From positions 62,001-126,000 of the forward strand of contig NZ_JAUZQF010000008.1 of the NCBI RefSeq assembly GCF_030718205.1: a stretch of DNA of 64,000 nt, in the 5' to 3' direction. A program made the translations under genes and the position numbers. The notes under the pieces are model-generated. The model was not told the origin of the DNA and made no database searches. It saw nothing but the letters and a program-made list of their open reading frames with translations. Source of the DNA: Nonomuraea turcica. GTDB lineage: Bacteria > Actinomycetota > Actinomycetes > Streptosporangiales > Streptosporangiaceae. The stretch's first letter is position 1, and each line of letters begins with the position of its first letter. Below, in pieces: positions 42,712 to 51,700 of the stretch.

Positions 42712-43556
42712 AAGCCACGGCAGAGGTCGCCACGTTCGCGACCAGGACCACGCTCGCGCGCCGCAAGGGCGTGCGGACGGCGGCGTTCCGCTGGCTGGTG
42801 CTCGTCGTGCTGATCGTGGTCTGGGAGACCGCCACCAGGGCGGCGGGCAGCCCGTTCTTCCCGGCGCCCAGCATGATCGTGGTGCGGATGCACACGATGT
42901 GGTTCTCCGGGCCGCCCGCCACGGTGTTCCTGACCGACGCGGCCATCGAGAACATCCTGCCGAGCCTCGGCCGGATGACCGCCGGGTTCATCGGGGGCGC
43001 GCTGGCCGGCGTCGTGCTCGGGCTGGCGGTGGGGCTGTCCGCGCGGGTGTACGACTATCTCGACGGGGTGCTGCAGTTCCTGCGGGCGATCCCGCCTCCC
43101 GCGCTGGTCAGCGTGTTCCTGGTGTTCGGGTTCGGGCTGCGGATGCAGCTGGCGTTCATCATGTTCAGCATCCTGTGGCCGGTGCTGCTCAACACCGCCG
43201 ACGGCGCCCGCTCGGTGGAGCCCATGCACCTGCAGACGTGTCAGGTGTTCCGGCTGACGCGGGCCCAGCGGCTGCGCCTGGTGATCCTGCCGTCGGCGTT
43301 GCCCAAGATGTTCGCCGGGCTGCGGCTGGCCCTGTCGCTGTCGTTGATCGTCATGGTGTTCTCCGAGCTGCTGCCGGGCACCACGAACGGCATCGGATTC
43401 CAGATCACCTTCGCGAAGGACCAGACCGACCCTTTGTCCATGTGGGCCGGGATCGTCCTGCTCGGGGTGCTCGGCTACCTCCTGAACGAACTGTTCCTCA
43501 TCGTGGAGCGCCGGGTGCTCGGCTGGCACCACTCCGCCCAGCGACTCACGGAGTAA
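42708..43556 (+). CDS. NitT/TauT-type ABC permease (module 2, second)
   Basis: A 282-residue permease, ATG within the ATGA overlap. It has a longer polar N-terminus than its module 1 counterpart. FLRAIPPPALVSVFLVFGF carries the Pro-triplet variant also found there, and the coupling loop is LQTCQVFRLTRAQRLRLVILPSA. About six membrane segments. The ATPase gene begins 99 bp downstream, so it may belong to the same operon or have its own promoter. Confidence 0.9.
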   Translation: MKATAEVATFATRTTLARRKGVRTAAFRWLVLVVLIVVWETATRAAGSPFFPAPSMIVVRMHTMWFSGPPATVFLTDAAIENILPSLGRMTAGFIGGALAGVVLGLAVGLSARVYDYLDGVLQFLRAIPPPALVSVFLVFGFGLRMQLAFIMFSILWPVLLNTADGARSVEPMHLQTCQVFRLTRAQRLRLVILPSALPKMFAGLRLALSLSLIVMVFSELLPGTTNGIGFQITFAKDQTDPLSMWAGIVLLGVLGYLLNELFLIVERRVLGWHHSAQRLTE

Positions 43557-43655
43557 GATCAGCGCCCTGAACAGGTTTACCTGACCGACATGTCCGGCTT
43601 TCCCTGCTCCGCTAGAGTCTGGTGCTGATGCCGGTCCCGCCCCCCAAGGAACTCC

Positions 43656-44429
43656 ATGCTCGAGATAGACAACCTCTCCCACGTCTACGGCGGCGGTAGC
43701 CCGAACGCGCACCACGCCATCGAAGGCCTCAACCTGAGCGTCGCCGCGGGCGAGCTGCTGTGCATCGTCGGGCCGTCGGGCTGCGGGAAGTCGACGCTGC
43801 TGCGGTCGATCGCCGGCCTGATCACGCCGACGGGCGGCGAGGTCAAGGTCGAGGGCAATCTCGTGCGCCAGACGCCGGACAACCTGGCCGTGGTCTTCCA
43901 GGACTACAGCCGCTCGTTGTTCCCGTGGATGTCGGTGGCCGACAACGTGGCCCTGCCGCTGCGCCGCAAGCGCATGGACAAGAAGGCCCGCCGCGAGGCC
44001 GCCCTCGAGGCGCTGGAGTCGGTGGGGCTGTCGGGCGCGGAGCGCAAATACCCGTTCCAGCTGTCGGGCGGCATGCAGCAGCGGGTGGCGATCGCGCGGG
44101 CGCTGGCGTACCGGCCGTCGTTGTTGCTCATGGACGAGCCGTTCGGCTCCGTGGACGCGCAGACCAGGGAGGACCTGGAAGACCTGGTGCTCAAGGTGCG
44201 CGGCCACCACCAGATGACGATCGTGCTCATCACGCACGACATCGACGAGAGCGTCTACGTCGGCGACCGCGTGGTGGTGTTGTCCAAGGCCCCGGCGCAC
44301 GTGGTCGGCGACCTCAAGGTGGACCTGCCCGGGCCGCGTGACCAGATCTCCACCCGCGAGCACCCCGACTTCGTGCACCTGCGCGCCGAGGTCGGCCGCC
44401 TGGTCCGCGGCCACGCGGCCGCCGTCTGA
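43656..44429 (+). CDS. NitT/TauT-type ABC ATP-binding protein
   Basis: A 257-residue ABC ATPase of the SsuB/TauB/NrtD group. Walker A is VGPSGCGKSTLLR near residue 41; the Q-loop region is VVFQDYSRSLFPWMSV, the signature is QLSGGMQQRVAIARAL, Walker B is LLLMDEPFGSVDAQ and the H-loop LITHDIDES. All motifs are intact. It is the only ATPase of this family in the window, so it may energise both transporters, which is inference. A 99-bp gap separates it from the permeases; a short CAGGT/ACCTG inverted repeat lies there. Confidence 0.92.
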   Translation: MLEIDNLSHVYGGGSPNAHHAIEGLNLSVAAGELLCIVGPSGCGKSTLLRSIAGLITPTGGEVKVEGNLVRQTPDNLAVVFQDYSRSLFPWMSVADNVALPLRRKRMDKKARREAALEALESVGLSGAERKYPFQLSGGMQQRVAIARALAYRPSLLLMDEPFGSVDAQTREDLEDLVLKVRGHHQMTIVLITHDIDESVYVGDRVVVLSKAPAHVVGDLKVDLPGPRDQISTREHPDFVHLRAEVGRLVRGHAAAV

Positions 44430-44431
44430 GA

Positions 44432-45169
44432 ATGGGCGGCATGGACCGACAGCTGATCAGCGCCATCGCTCACCGCGACCATCCGATCGCCGCCCCCATC
44501 ACAGACGCCAACCTCGACCGGTTGCTGCGCCGGGCAGAGCTGCCGGACGGCGCCCGCATCCTCGACCTCGGCTGCGGCGAGGCCGCGTGGTCGCTGCGGG
44601 CGCTCGAACTCGTCCCGTCGGCCGTCGCCGACGGCGTGGACCTCTCCCCGCACGCCCTTTCCGCCGCCGAACGGTCCGCCGCCGCCCGTGGCCTGACCGA
44701 CCGGCTGTCACTGCAGCTGACGCCCGCCGCGGACTTTCCCGCCGCCGACCCGTACGACCTGGTGCTCTGCGTAGGCTCCACCCACGCCTTCGGCGGGCTG
44801 AAGGAGACCATGGACGCCGTCTCCCGCTTCGTCCGCCCCGGCGGGCTGGCGCTGGTCGGCGAGGGATTCTGGGAGCGCACTCCCGATCCCGCCCTCGCCG
44901 AGGCCATCGGCACGTTCCCGGACCTGGCGGGCACGATCGCGGCGGCCGAGTCCGGCGGCTGGCTGACTGTCTACGGCCATGTGAGCGACCTGGCCGAATG
45001 GGACGAGTACGAGCTGTCGTGGACCGGCACCCTGGCCCGCTGGGCCGCCGCCAACCCCGGCCCCGACGGCGAGCAGGCCATGGCCGCCATGAGACAGCAC
45101 CGTGACATGTGGCTCACCGGTTACCGTGGGGTGCTCGGCTTCGTCTCCCTCCTGCTGCAGCGCGTCTAG
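44432..45169 (+). CDS. Class I SAM-dependent methyltransferase
   Basis: A 245-residue methyltransferase with motif I ILDLGCGEAAWSL near residue 40, an acidic residue in VDLSPHAL and motif IV-like LVLCVGSTHAFGG. It resembles the generic Methyltransf_11/25 proteins; the substrate is unknown. It starts two bases after the ATPase stop at ATG 44432 or at the nearby ATG 44441, which has GGGCGG just before it. Close spacing suggests co-transcription with the transporter. Confidence 0.85.
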   Translation: MGGMDRQLISAIAHRDHPIAAPITDANLDRLLRRAELPDGARILDLGCGEAAWSLRALELVPSAVADGVDLSPHALSAAERSAAARGLTDRLSLQLTPAADFPAADPYDLVLCVGSTHAFGGLKETMDAVSRFVRPGGLALVGEGFWERTPDPALAEAIGTFPDLAGTIAAAESGGWLTVYGHVSDLAEWDEYELSWTGTLARWAAANPGPDGEQAMAAMRQHRDMWLTGYRGVLGFVSLLLQRV

Positions 45170-45174
45170 GCGGG

Positions 45175-45495
45175 TCACTCTCCGGTCATCGCGGCATGGA
45201 GCCGCAGGTACGGCTCCGCGTCCTTCGGCCTGTTCTGGCGCTGCAGCGTACGGCCGAGCAGCAGGCAGGCGTACCCCTCGGCCGGGTCGCGCTCCAGGAC
45301 CAGCCGGAGCTCGGCCTCCGCCCGGCCGAGCTGGGCCGAGTGGTAGTAGGCACGGGCCAGCAGCAGCCGGCTCGCCAGGTTCTCCGGGGCCGCCTCGACC
45401 ACCCCGGCCAGGATGCGAGCGGCCCCGATGTAGTCCTCCGCGGCGAAGAACAGGCGGCCGCGCTCGTACTCCTCGGCCAGGTTCTCGATCACCAT
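45175..45495 (-). CDS. Small tetratricopeptide-repeat protein
   Basis: A 106-residue protein built of about three TPR-like helix pairs (ERGRLFFAAEDYIGAARIL, ASRLLLARAYYHSAQLGRAE, GYACLLLGRTLQRQNRPKDA). TPR proteins mediate protein contacts; no catalytic residue is present. The ATG lies one base after the pirin stop, so the two are almost certainly co-translated. A partner is unknown. Confidence 0.85.
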   Translation of the reverse strand: MVIENLAEEYERGRLFFAAEDYIGAARILAGVVEAAPENLASRLLLARAYYHSAQLGRAEAELRLVLERDPAEGYACLLLGRTLQRQNRPKDAEPYLRLHAAMTGE

Positions 45496-45496
45496 C

Positions 45497-46486
45497 TCAC
45501 TCCTTTCCGGGGACGGGCCCCTCGGCGTGCGGGACGCGTTCGGCGGGGACGACGCCCAGGCGGCCGGCCTGGTAGTCCTCCATCGCCTGAACGATCTCGG
45601 CGCGGGTGTTCATCACGAAGGGGCCGTAGTGCACGACCGGCTCCCGGATCGGCTGCCCGCCGAGCAGCAGCACCTCCAGGTTGGGCTCGGCCTGGGGCTG
45701 GGCGGTGTCGGCGGCGACGGTGAGCGCCCCGCCCTGGCCGAAGACGGCCAGTTGTCCCTTGCGTACCGGCCGGCGTTCGTCCCCGGCGTAGCCCTGCCCG
45801 GCCAGCACGTACGCGAGCGCGTTGAAGCCGGGGTTCCACGGCAGCTCCAGCCGCGCTCCGGGGCTCACGGTCGCGTGCACCATCGTGATCGGGGTGAACG
45901 TGACACCGGGACCGGCGTGCCCGTCCAGCTCACCGGCGATCACCCGCAGCAGCGCGCCGCCGTCGGCCGAGGCGAGCAGCGCCGTCTGGCGACCGCGGAT
46001 GTCCTGGTAGCGGGGCAGGTGGAACTTGTGGGCGCGGGGCAGGTTGACCCACAGCTGGACGCCGTGGAACAGCCCGCCCGACACCACCAGGTGCTCCGGG
46101 GGCTTCTCGATGTGCAGCAGCCCGGACCCCGCGGTCATCCACTGCGTGTCGCCGTCGGTGATCGTGCCACCGCCGCCGTTGGAGTCCTGGTGCTCGAAGA
46201 TGCCGTCCATGATGTAGGTGACGGTCTCGAAGCCGCGGTGCGGGTGCCAGGGGGTGCCCTTGGGCTCGCCGGGGGCGTACTCGACTTCGCCCATCTGGTC
46301 CATGTGAATGAACGGGTCCAGCGCGGACTGCGGCACGCCGGCGAAGGCGCGCCGCACCGGGAAGCCCTCGCCCTCGAACCCGCTGGGCGCGGTCGTCACC
46401 GACCGCACGGGGCGGCGTGCGACCGCGGTCGGATCGGGGACGGCGACGCGCGGCAGCGTCAGGGTGTCGGCGGTGATGGCGGGCAT
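45497..46486 (-). CDS. Pirin-family cupin protein
   Basis: A 329-residue bicupin. The N-terminal cupin has the pirin metal-site pattern: FIHMDQMG, then PWHPHRGFETVTYIMDG with two His, and HIEKPPEH further on. Bacterial pirins include quercetin 2,3-dioxygenases and redox-linked regulators; activity cannot be assigned. The start is ATG 46486 with GGAGGG close upstream; the longer version to 46513 would cover the palindrome at 46502. It is divergent from a TetR regulator, 116 bp away, which probably controls it. Confidence 0.9.
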   Translation of the reverse strand: MPAITADTLTLPRVAVPDPTAVARRPVRSVTTAPSGFEGEGFPVRRAFAGVPQSALDPFIHMDQMGEVEYAPGEPKGTPWHPHRGFETVTYIMDGIFEHQDSNGGGGTITDGDTQWMTAGSGLLHIEKPPEHLVVSGGLFHGVQLWVNLPRAHKFHLPRYQDIRGRQTALLASADGGALLRVIAGELDGHAGPGVTFTPITMVHATVSPGARLELPWNPGFNALAYVLAGQGYAGDERRPVRKGQLAVFGQGGALTVAADTAQPQAEPNLEVLLLGGQPIREPVVHYGPFVMNTRAEIVQAMEDYQAGRLGVVPAERVPHAEGPVPGKE

Positions 46487-46501
46487 GATCCCTCCTGGCT
46501 G

Positions 46502-46513
46502 TTGAATATTCAA
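46502..46513. promoter_or_regulatory. 12-bp perfect palindrome upstream of pirin
   Basis: TTGAATATTCAA, centred about 20 bp before the pirin start. It overlaps the expected -10 region of a minus-strand promoter (TTGAGG and TATTCA, 18 bp apart on that strand). Candidate operator; protein unknown. Confidence 0.45.
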
Positions 46514-46565
46514 TTACATCTGCCCGCCTCAACGCGGGTGTACGGCCCGGCATTCCCGGCTCAAC

Positions 46566-46593
46566 TTTACGACCGATCGGTCGTTCATATAGT
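46566..46593 (+). promoter_or_regulatory. tetR promoter overlapped by a 16-bp palindrome
   Basis: TTTACG (46566-46571) and TATAGT (46588-46593), 16 bp apart, form a plausible promoter. The spacer is covered by the perfect palindrome ACGACCGATCGGTCGT (46569-46584), a typical TetR-type operator. Predicted transcription start near 46600, three bases before the ATG, implies leaderless translation and autoregulation. Confidence 0.6.
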
Positions 46594-46602
46594 CTGAGCC
46601 GC

Positions 46603-47235
46603 ATGACGCAAGACGGCCGGCTGCTACGGGGGATGCGCAGCCGCGAGACGATCCTCCAGCAGGCAGTGGGGCTGGCCTCCGTCGAAGGCCTGGCCGGGCT
46701 CTCCTTGGGACGGCTGGCGACGACGACCGGCATCAGCAAGTCCGGACTTTTCGCGCACTGGCGCGACAAGGAGAAACTGCAGCTTGATGCGGTGGAATGG
46801 GCCACCCGCCAATGGACCGAGCAGGTGGTCGGGCCCGCCCTGCGCGCCCCCGCGGGCGTGCGGCGCCTGTTCGCGCTGCACGAGGCGCGGCTGGCGTTCT
46901 ACGGCGACGGCGTGCTGCCCGGCGGGTGTTTCTTCTTCGCCGTGCAGGCCGAGTTCGACGACCGGCCCGGAGCCGTGCACGACCGCCTCGCGCGGGCCAT
47001 GCGCGAGTGGCAGGAGTTCATCAGGCGGCTGGTGGCCGGCGCCGTGGAGCTGGGCGAGCTGGCCGAGAGCGTGGACCCGGCCCAGCTCGCCTACGAGATC
47101 GACGCACTCGGCGAGATGGTCATCATCCATTCCCGGCTGCTCGACGGGCCGGCCGTTCTCGCTCATGCCCGCCGTGCCGTGCTCCAGCGGCTGCGCACCC
47201 TCTCCCCTCACCCTGAGCTGCTCCCGGAGGATTGA
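46603..47235 (+). CDS. TetR-family transcriptional regulator
   Basis: A 210-residue regulator. The N-terminal helix-turn-helix is SLGRLATTTGISKSGLFAHWRDKEKLQ, preceded by RETILQQAVGLASVEG; the C-terminal domain resembles TetR_C proteins with GGCFFFAVQAEFDDRPG. It is divergent from the pirin-TPR operon and just upstream of a thioesterase with which it likely shares a transcript. A 16-bp palindrome in its promoter is the probable binding site. Ligand unknown. Confidence 0.9.
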   Translation: MTQDGRLLRGMRSRETILQQAVGLASVEGLAGLSLGRLATTTGISKSGLFAHWRDKEKLQLDAVEWATRQWTEQVVGPALRAPAGVRRLFALHEARLAFYGDGVLPGGCFFFAVQAEFDDRPGAVHDRLARAMREWQEFIRRLVAGAVELGELAESVDPAQLAYEIDALGEMVIIHSRLLDGPAVLAHARRAVLQRLRTLSPHPELLPED

Positions 47236-47236
47236 C

Positions 47237-47680
47237 ATGATGGAATACGGCGTTTGTGAGCCTGTCCAGGTGCATTTCGATGACCTCGACGCGATGGGCC
47301 TGCTGCACAACTCCCGGTATGCCTTGCTGGTCGAGCGGGCGATCAGCGCCTACTGGCACCGGCTCGGCTGGGCCCCCGACGCCGCCGCGTCGGCGTTCAA
47401 GGACGTGTTCCTGGCCGTGCGGGAGTTCAAGGTGACCTACAACGTGCCTATCGCGGGGGTGGGCGAGCCGCTGGTGCACTTCTGGATCGATCGTCTTGGC
47501 CGTACGAGCGGGGTGTACGGCTTCCGTGTGCTGTCGGCGGACCGCTCGGTGGTGTACGCGGAGGGCTATCGCGTCAACGTCAATCTGGATCCCGCCACCT
47601 TCCGGCCGGCGCCGTTCAGCGACGAGCTCCGCACCGCGGCCGCGCCTCTGCTGCTCCCCGCAGTGCCGGTCCCCTCCTAG
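47237..47680 (+). CDS. Acyl-CoA thioesterase, 4HBT hot-dog family
   Basis: A 147-residue hot-dog-fold protein. VHFDDLDAMGLLHNSRYALLVERA near residue 11 carries the Asp of 4-hydroxybenzoyl-CoA thioesterases (DxDxxGxxxN pattern), followed by YNVPIAGVGEPLVHFW. It should hydrolyse an acyl-CoA; the chain is unknown. GGAGG lies seven bases before ATG 47237, directly after the TetR stop. Its TAG overlaps the stop of the convergent SDR gene. Confidence 0.87.
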   Translation: MMEYGVCEPVQVHFDDLDAMGLLHNSRYALLVERAISAYWHRLGWAPDAAASAFKDVFLAVREFKVTYNVPIAGVGEPLVHFWIDRLGRTSGVYGFRVLSADRSVVYAEGYRVNVNLDPATFRPAPFSDELRTAAAPLLLPAVPVPS

Positions 47681-48468
47681 CGGCCTCGGCGCTTCTGCTC
47701 GGCCAGGAAGTCCTCCCAGGTCCGGCGGCCGACGGCGTGGTCCGGGGCAAGGTTGGCGCCGGCCCGGAACGCGGCCGCGGCCTTGCCCGGGCTCCGCACC
47801 GGCAGGATCAGCCGGCGTTTGCCGGTGGCCTTCACATAGTCGCGGGCCAGCTCCTCCATCCTGTACACGCGCGGCCCGGCGATGTCGGGCACGAGCCCGG
47901 CGGGCTCGTCCAGGGCGAGCTCGACCAGCCGGGCCGCCACCTCGCCTGCGTCGACCGGCTGGAACCTGGCACCGCCCCACGTCATCAGCACCGGCAGCTT
48001 GGCCATCGTCCCCAGCGTCGTCCAGACCCAGTCGTGGAACTGGGTGGCGCGCAGGGTGGTCCACGGCAGTCCGGACGCGGTGATGACCTGCTCGGCTTCC
48101 CGCTTGGCCGCGAAGTAGCCGAACATGGCGCGGTCGATGCCGCTGACGACCGGGACCCGGTCGGCGCCGACGACCGAGATATACACCACATGCGGGGCGC
48201 CCGCCCGCGACGCCGCCTGCACCAGGTTGCGGGCCTTGACCTCATCGCCCTTGGCGCTTCCCGCGCAGTGCACGATCGTCTCGACGCCGTCCACCGCGGC
48301 CTGCAGCCCCTCACCGGTGGACATGTCGCCGGTCACGTACTCGATACCGTTCTCGGGCCCGTGGCCGCCCCGGCTGAGCACCCTTACCTCGCAACCGGCC
48401 TTCCGCAGCAGCGGCACCACCAGGCGCCCCAGCGTGCCCGTCCCGCCGGTGACCAGAATCGGTGACAT
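47677..48468 (-). CDS. NAD(P)-binding atypical SDR / NmrA-like protein
   Basis: A 263-residue Rossmann-fold protein. The dinucleotide motif is ILVTGGTGTLGRLVVPLL at the N-terminus; VVYISVVGADRVP is followed by FAAKREAEQVI in the place of the YxxxK motif, where the Tyr is not clearly retained, so it fits the atypical NmrA/TMR group rather than classical dehydrogenases. The start is ATG 48468 with GGAGG upstream. It is divergent from the NRPS gene. No substrate can be named. Confidence 0.86.
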   Translation of the reverse strand: MSPILVTGGTGTLGRLVVPLLRKAGCEVRVLSRGGHGPENGIEYVTGDMSTGEGLQAAVDGVETIVHCAGSAKGDEVKARNLVQAASRAGAPHVVYISVVGADRVPVVSGIDRAMFGYFAAKREAEQVITASGLPWTTLRATQFHDWVWTTLGTMAKLPVLMTWGGARFQPVDAGEVAARLVELALDEPAGLVPDIAGPRVYRMEELARDYVKATGKRRLILPVRSPGKAAAAFRAGANLAPDHAVGRRTWEDFLAEQKRRGR

Positions 48469-48756
48469 GATGTCTTCCTCCCTTTCGTGGATCTCTACTG
48501 CGCTGACCCGCGGCGAGGGAGGAATGTGACGCGGCGCGTGGAACGCCAGTCCGGCGCAGGTCGCGGAATAGCAGCGGACATAGCGGTCGTTGGGCACGGG
48601 GGTGGCGCGATCGCCACGAAAGTGGCGGATGATGTGGATGCGCGGCAGATACCCTCCCGGGCAGGCGCCACCGACCGCCTGACTCAGGGAGCAGCATTGT
48701 CTCGTCACTCGGCCGATTTACGCCCTAGGACCGCGTCCGCCGTCTATCCCGCCGGC

Positions 48757-51700
48757 ATGCTCGCGCCGCCACCGCGCACGTTGCTCGACATCCTCGACGA
48801 GACGACGCGCCGTCATCCGGAGGCCCCCGCGCTGGACGACGGCACCGTGCGCCTCGACTACCGCTCGTTGCGCGCCGAGGTGGACCGGGTCGCGGCCGAG
48901 CTCGCGGAAGCCGGGGTCGGCCGCGGCGCCAGAGTCGGCGTGCGCATCGCCTCGGGAACCGCCGAGTTGTACGTCTCCATCCTCGCCGTGCTCGCGGTCG
49001 GCGCCGCGTACGTGCCCGTCGACGCCGACGACCCGGACGAGCGCGCCGAACTGGTCTTCGCCGAAGCCGGGGTCGACGCCGTCCTCGCCGGCAAGCTGAC
49101 GATGTACGGTGGCGCGGGGACCGCTGCGCCGCTGTCCGTGGACGCGGAGACCGCTGCGCCACTGTCCGAGGGCACGGGGAGGGCTGCGGAGGCGCCGCTC
49201 CCGGACGACGACGCGTGGATCATCTTCACGTCCGGGTCCACCGGCAGGCCGAAGGGGGTCGCGGTGACGCACCGGTCCGCGGCCGCTTTCGCCGACGCCG
49301 AAGCGGGACTCTTCCTGCCGGACCGCCCGCTGGGCCCCGGCGATCGGGTGCTGGCCGGGCTCTCCGTGGCCTTCGACGCCTCGTGCGAGGAGATGTGGCT
49401 GGCCTGGCGGCACGGCGCCTGCCTCGTGCCCGCGCCGCGAGCCCTCGTACGGACCGGGATGGACCTGGGCCCCTGGCTGGCCGCCCAGCGCGTGACAGCG
49501 GTCTCGACCGTGCCGACGCTGGCCGCGCTCTGGCCCGTCGAGCACCTCGCCGGGATCCGGCTGCTCATCTTCGGCGGCGAGGCATGCCCTCCCGAGCTGG
49601 CCGAGCGGCTCGCCGTGCCGGGGCGGGAGGTGTGGAACACCTACGGGCCCACCGAGGCGACGGTGGTGGCGTCCGCCGCGCGGCTCACCGGCGAGGGTCC
49701 CGTGCGCATCGGGCTGCCCCTCGACGGGTGGGACCTGGCGGTGATCGGCGACTCGGGTGAGCCGGTGGCCATGGGTGAGACCGGCGAACTCGTCATCGGG
49801 GGCGTGGGGCTGGCCCGTTACCTGGACCCGGTGAAAGACGCCGAGAAGTACGCGCCGCTGCCATCGCTGGGCTGGGAACGCGCCTACCGCAGCGGTGATC
49901 TCGTCCGGGCCGAGCCCGAGGGCCTCGTCTTCGTCGGCCGGGCCGACGACCAGGTGAAGCTCGGCGGGCGCCGGATCGAGCTGGGCGAGGTGGACGCCGC
50001 GTTGCAAGCGTTGCCGGGCGTCACCGGCGCGGCCGCCGCGGTCCGCACCGCGGGCGGCGGCCACCAGGTGCTCGTGGGGTATGTCGTCACCGGACCCGGC
50101 TTCGACGCAGGTGAGGCGCGCGAGCTGCTCGCCGACTCGCTCCCCGCCGCCCTGGTGCCGCGCCTGGCGCCGGTCGACTCGCTCCCGACGAGGACCTCCG
50201 GCAAGATCGATCGTGACGCGCTGCCCTGGCCGCTGGCCGAGCCGTCCGCGCCCGCGGCCGTGTGGAGCCCGGCCGAGGCGCTGCTCGCGGAGCGGTGGAG
50301 CGGCATCCTCGGCGTCGCGCCGGAAGGACCGGATGCGGACTTCTTCGCCGACGGCGGCACCAGCCTGGCCGCGGCCCGGCTGGTGTCCGTGCTGCGCCCC
50401 GACTATCCGGATGTGGCGGTGGGCGACGTGTACGCACAGCCGACGCTCGCCGGGCTGGCGCGGCTCCTGATCGCGAGAGGCGAGCGCGAGCCGGCGCGGC
50501 CGCCCGTCTCGCCCATGCCCCGGCGGGCCGCTCTCGTGCAGTCGTTGCTCATGGTTCCGCTGCTCACTGCCGGCGCGATGCGCTGGATCGTCCTGCTGGC
50601 GGCGCTCAACAACCTGTTCGCGCCGCCGTGGGCACCGGCTCTGTCCTGGTGGTGGGTCGCCCTGGGCGCGCTGGCGTTCGTCACCCCCATGGGGCGGATG
50701 GGCCTGTCCGCGGGGCTGGCTCGGCTGTTGCTGCGCGGCGTACGGCCGGGCAGCCACCCACGCGGTGGCGGCGTGCATCTGAGACTGTGGTTCGCCGAGC
50801 AGTTCGCGGCCAGACTCGGCGTCCCCGACCTGGCCAGCGCCCCCTGGATGACGTGGTACGCCCGGATGCTCGGCGCCAAGGTCGGCGCGGAGGCCGATCT
50901 GCACTCGCCTCCGCCCGTCACAGGACTGCTCAGGCTGGGCCGGGGCGCGTCGGTCGAGCAGGAGGTCGACCTCAGCGGCCACTGGTACGACGGCGACCTG
51001 CTGCACATCGGCGAGATCCGGATCGGCGCGGGCGCCACCGTCGGCTCCCGCTCGACGCTGCTGCCCGGTGCCAGGATCGGGAAGAACTCCAGGATCGCGC
51101 CGGGATCGGCGGTCGCCGGCACCGTGCCCGCAGGCGAGCTCTGGGCCGGCGCGCCGGCGTTCCGGCAGGGCAAGTCACGCAAACCAGGAGAGCGAGCCGT
51201 CCGGTCCCGCTTCTGGGCGACGTTGTACAGCCTGACCGCCATCGCGCTCAGCCTGCTCCCGGCGGTCGCTGCCGGAGCCGGCCTCGCGGTTCTGGCCGCG
51301 TTCGCCGGGGACGCACGCACGCTCGGCGAGGCCCTCGCCTCCGCCCTGGCCGGCGTACCGCTGGCGACGATCACCGGCATGGCGGCCTTCGCCCTGGTCA
51401 CGCTGGTCAGCGTGCGGCTGCTCGGGCTGCGCCTGCGTCCGGGAAACCACCCGGTGCACAGCCGCCAGGCGTGGCAGGCCTGGGCGACGGGACGGCTGAT
51501 GGCCGCGGCACGCGTCTGGCTCTTCCCGTTGTACGCGAGCGTCCTGACTCCCGCGTGGCTGCGGGCCCTCGGTATGAAGGTGGGCCGCGGCGTCGAACTG
51601 TCCACGGTCCTCGCCCTGCCGACGATGACGTCGGTCGGCGACGGCGCCTTCCTGGCGGACGACACGATGCTCGCCCCGTACGAGCTGGACGGCGGCTGGA

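Noticed and set aside
43557..43655. Separate promoter for the ABC ATPase (TAGAGT at 43613-43618)
   Set aside because: No acceptable -35 element lies 16-18 bp upstream, so it was not listed as a feature.
48718..51006. A 762-residue minus-strand open frame under the NRPS gene
   Set aside because: The plus-strand NRPS has complete motifs; the antisense frame is Arg/Gly/His-rich shadow sequence.
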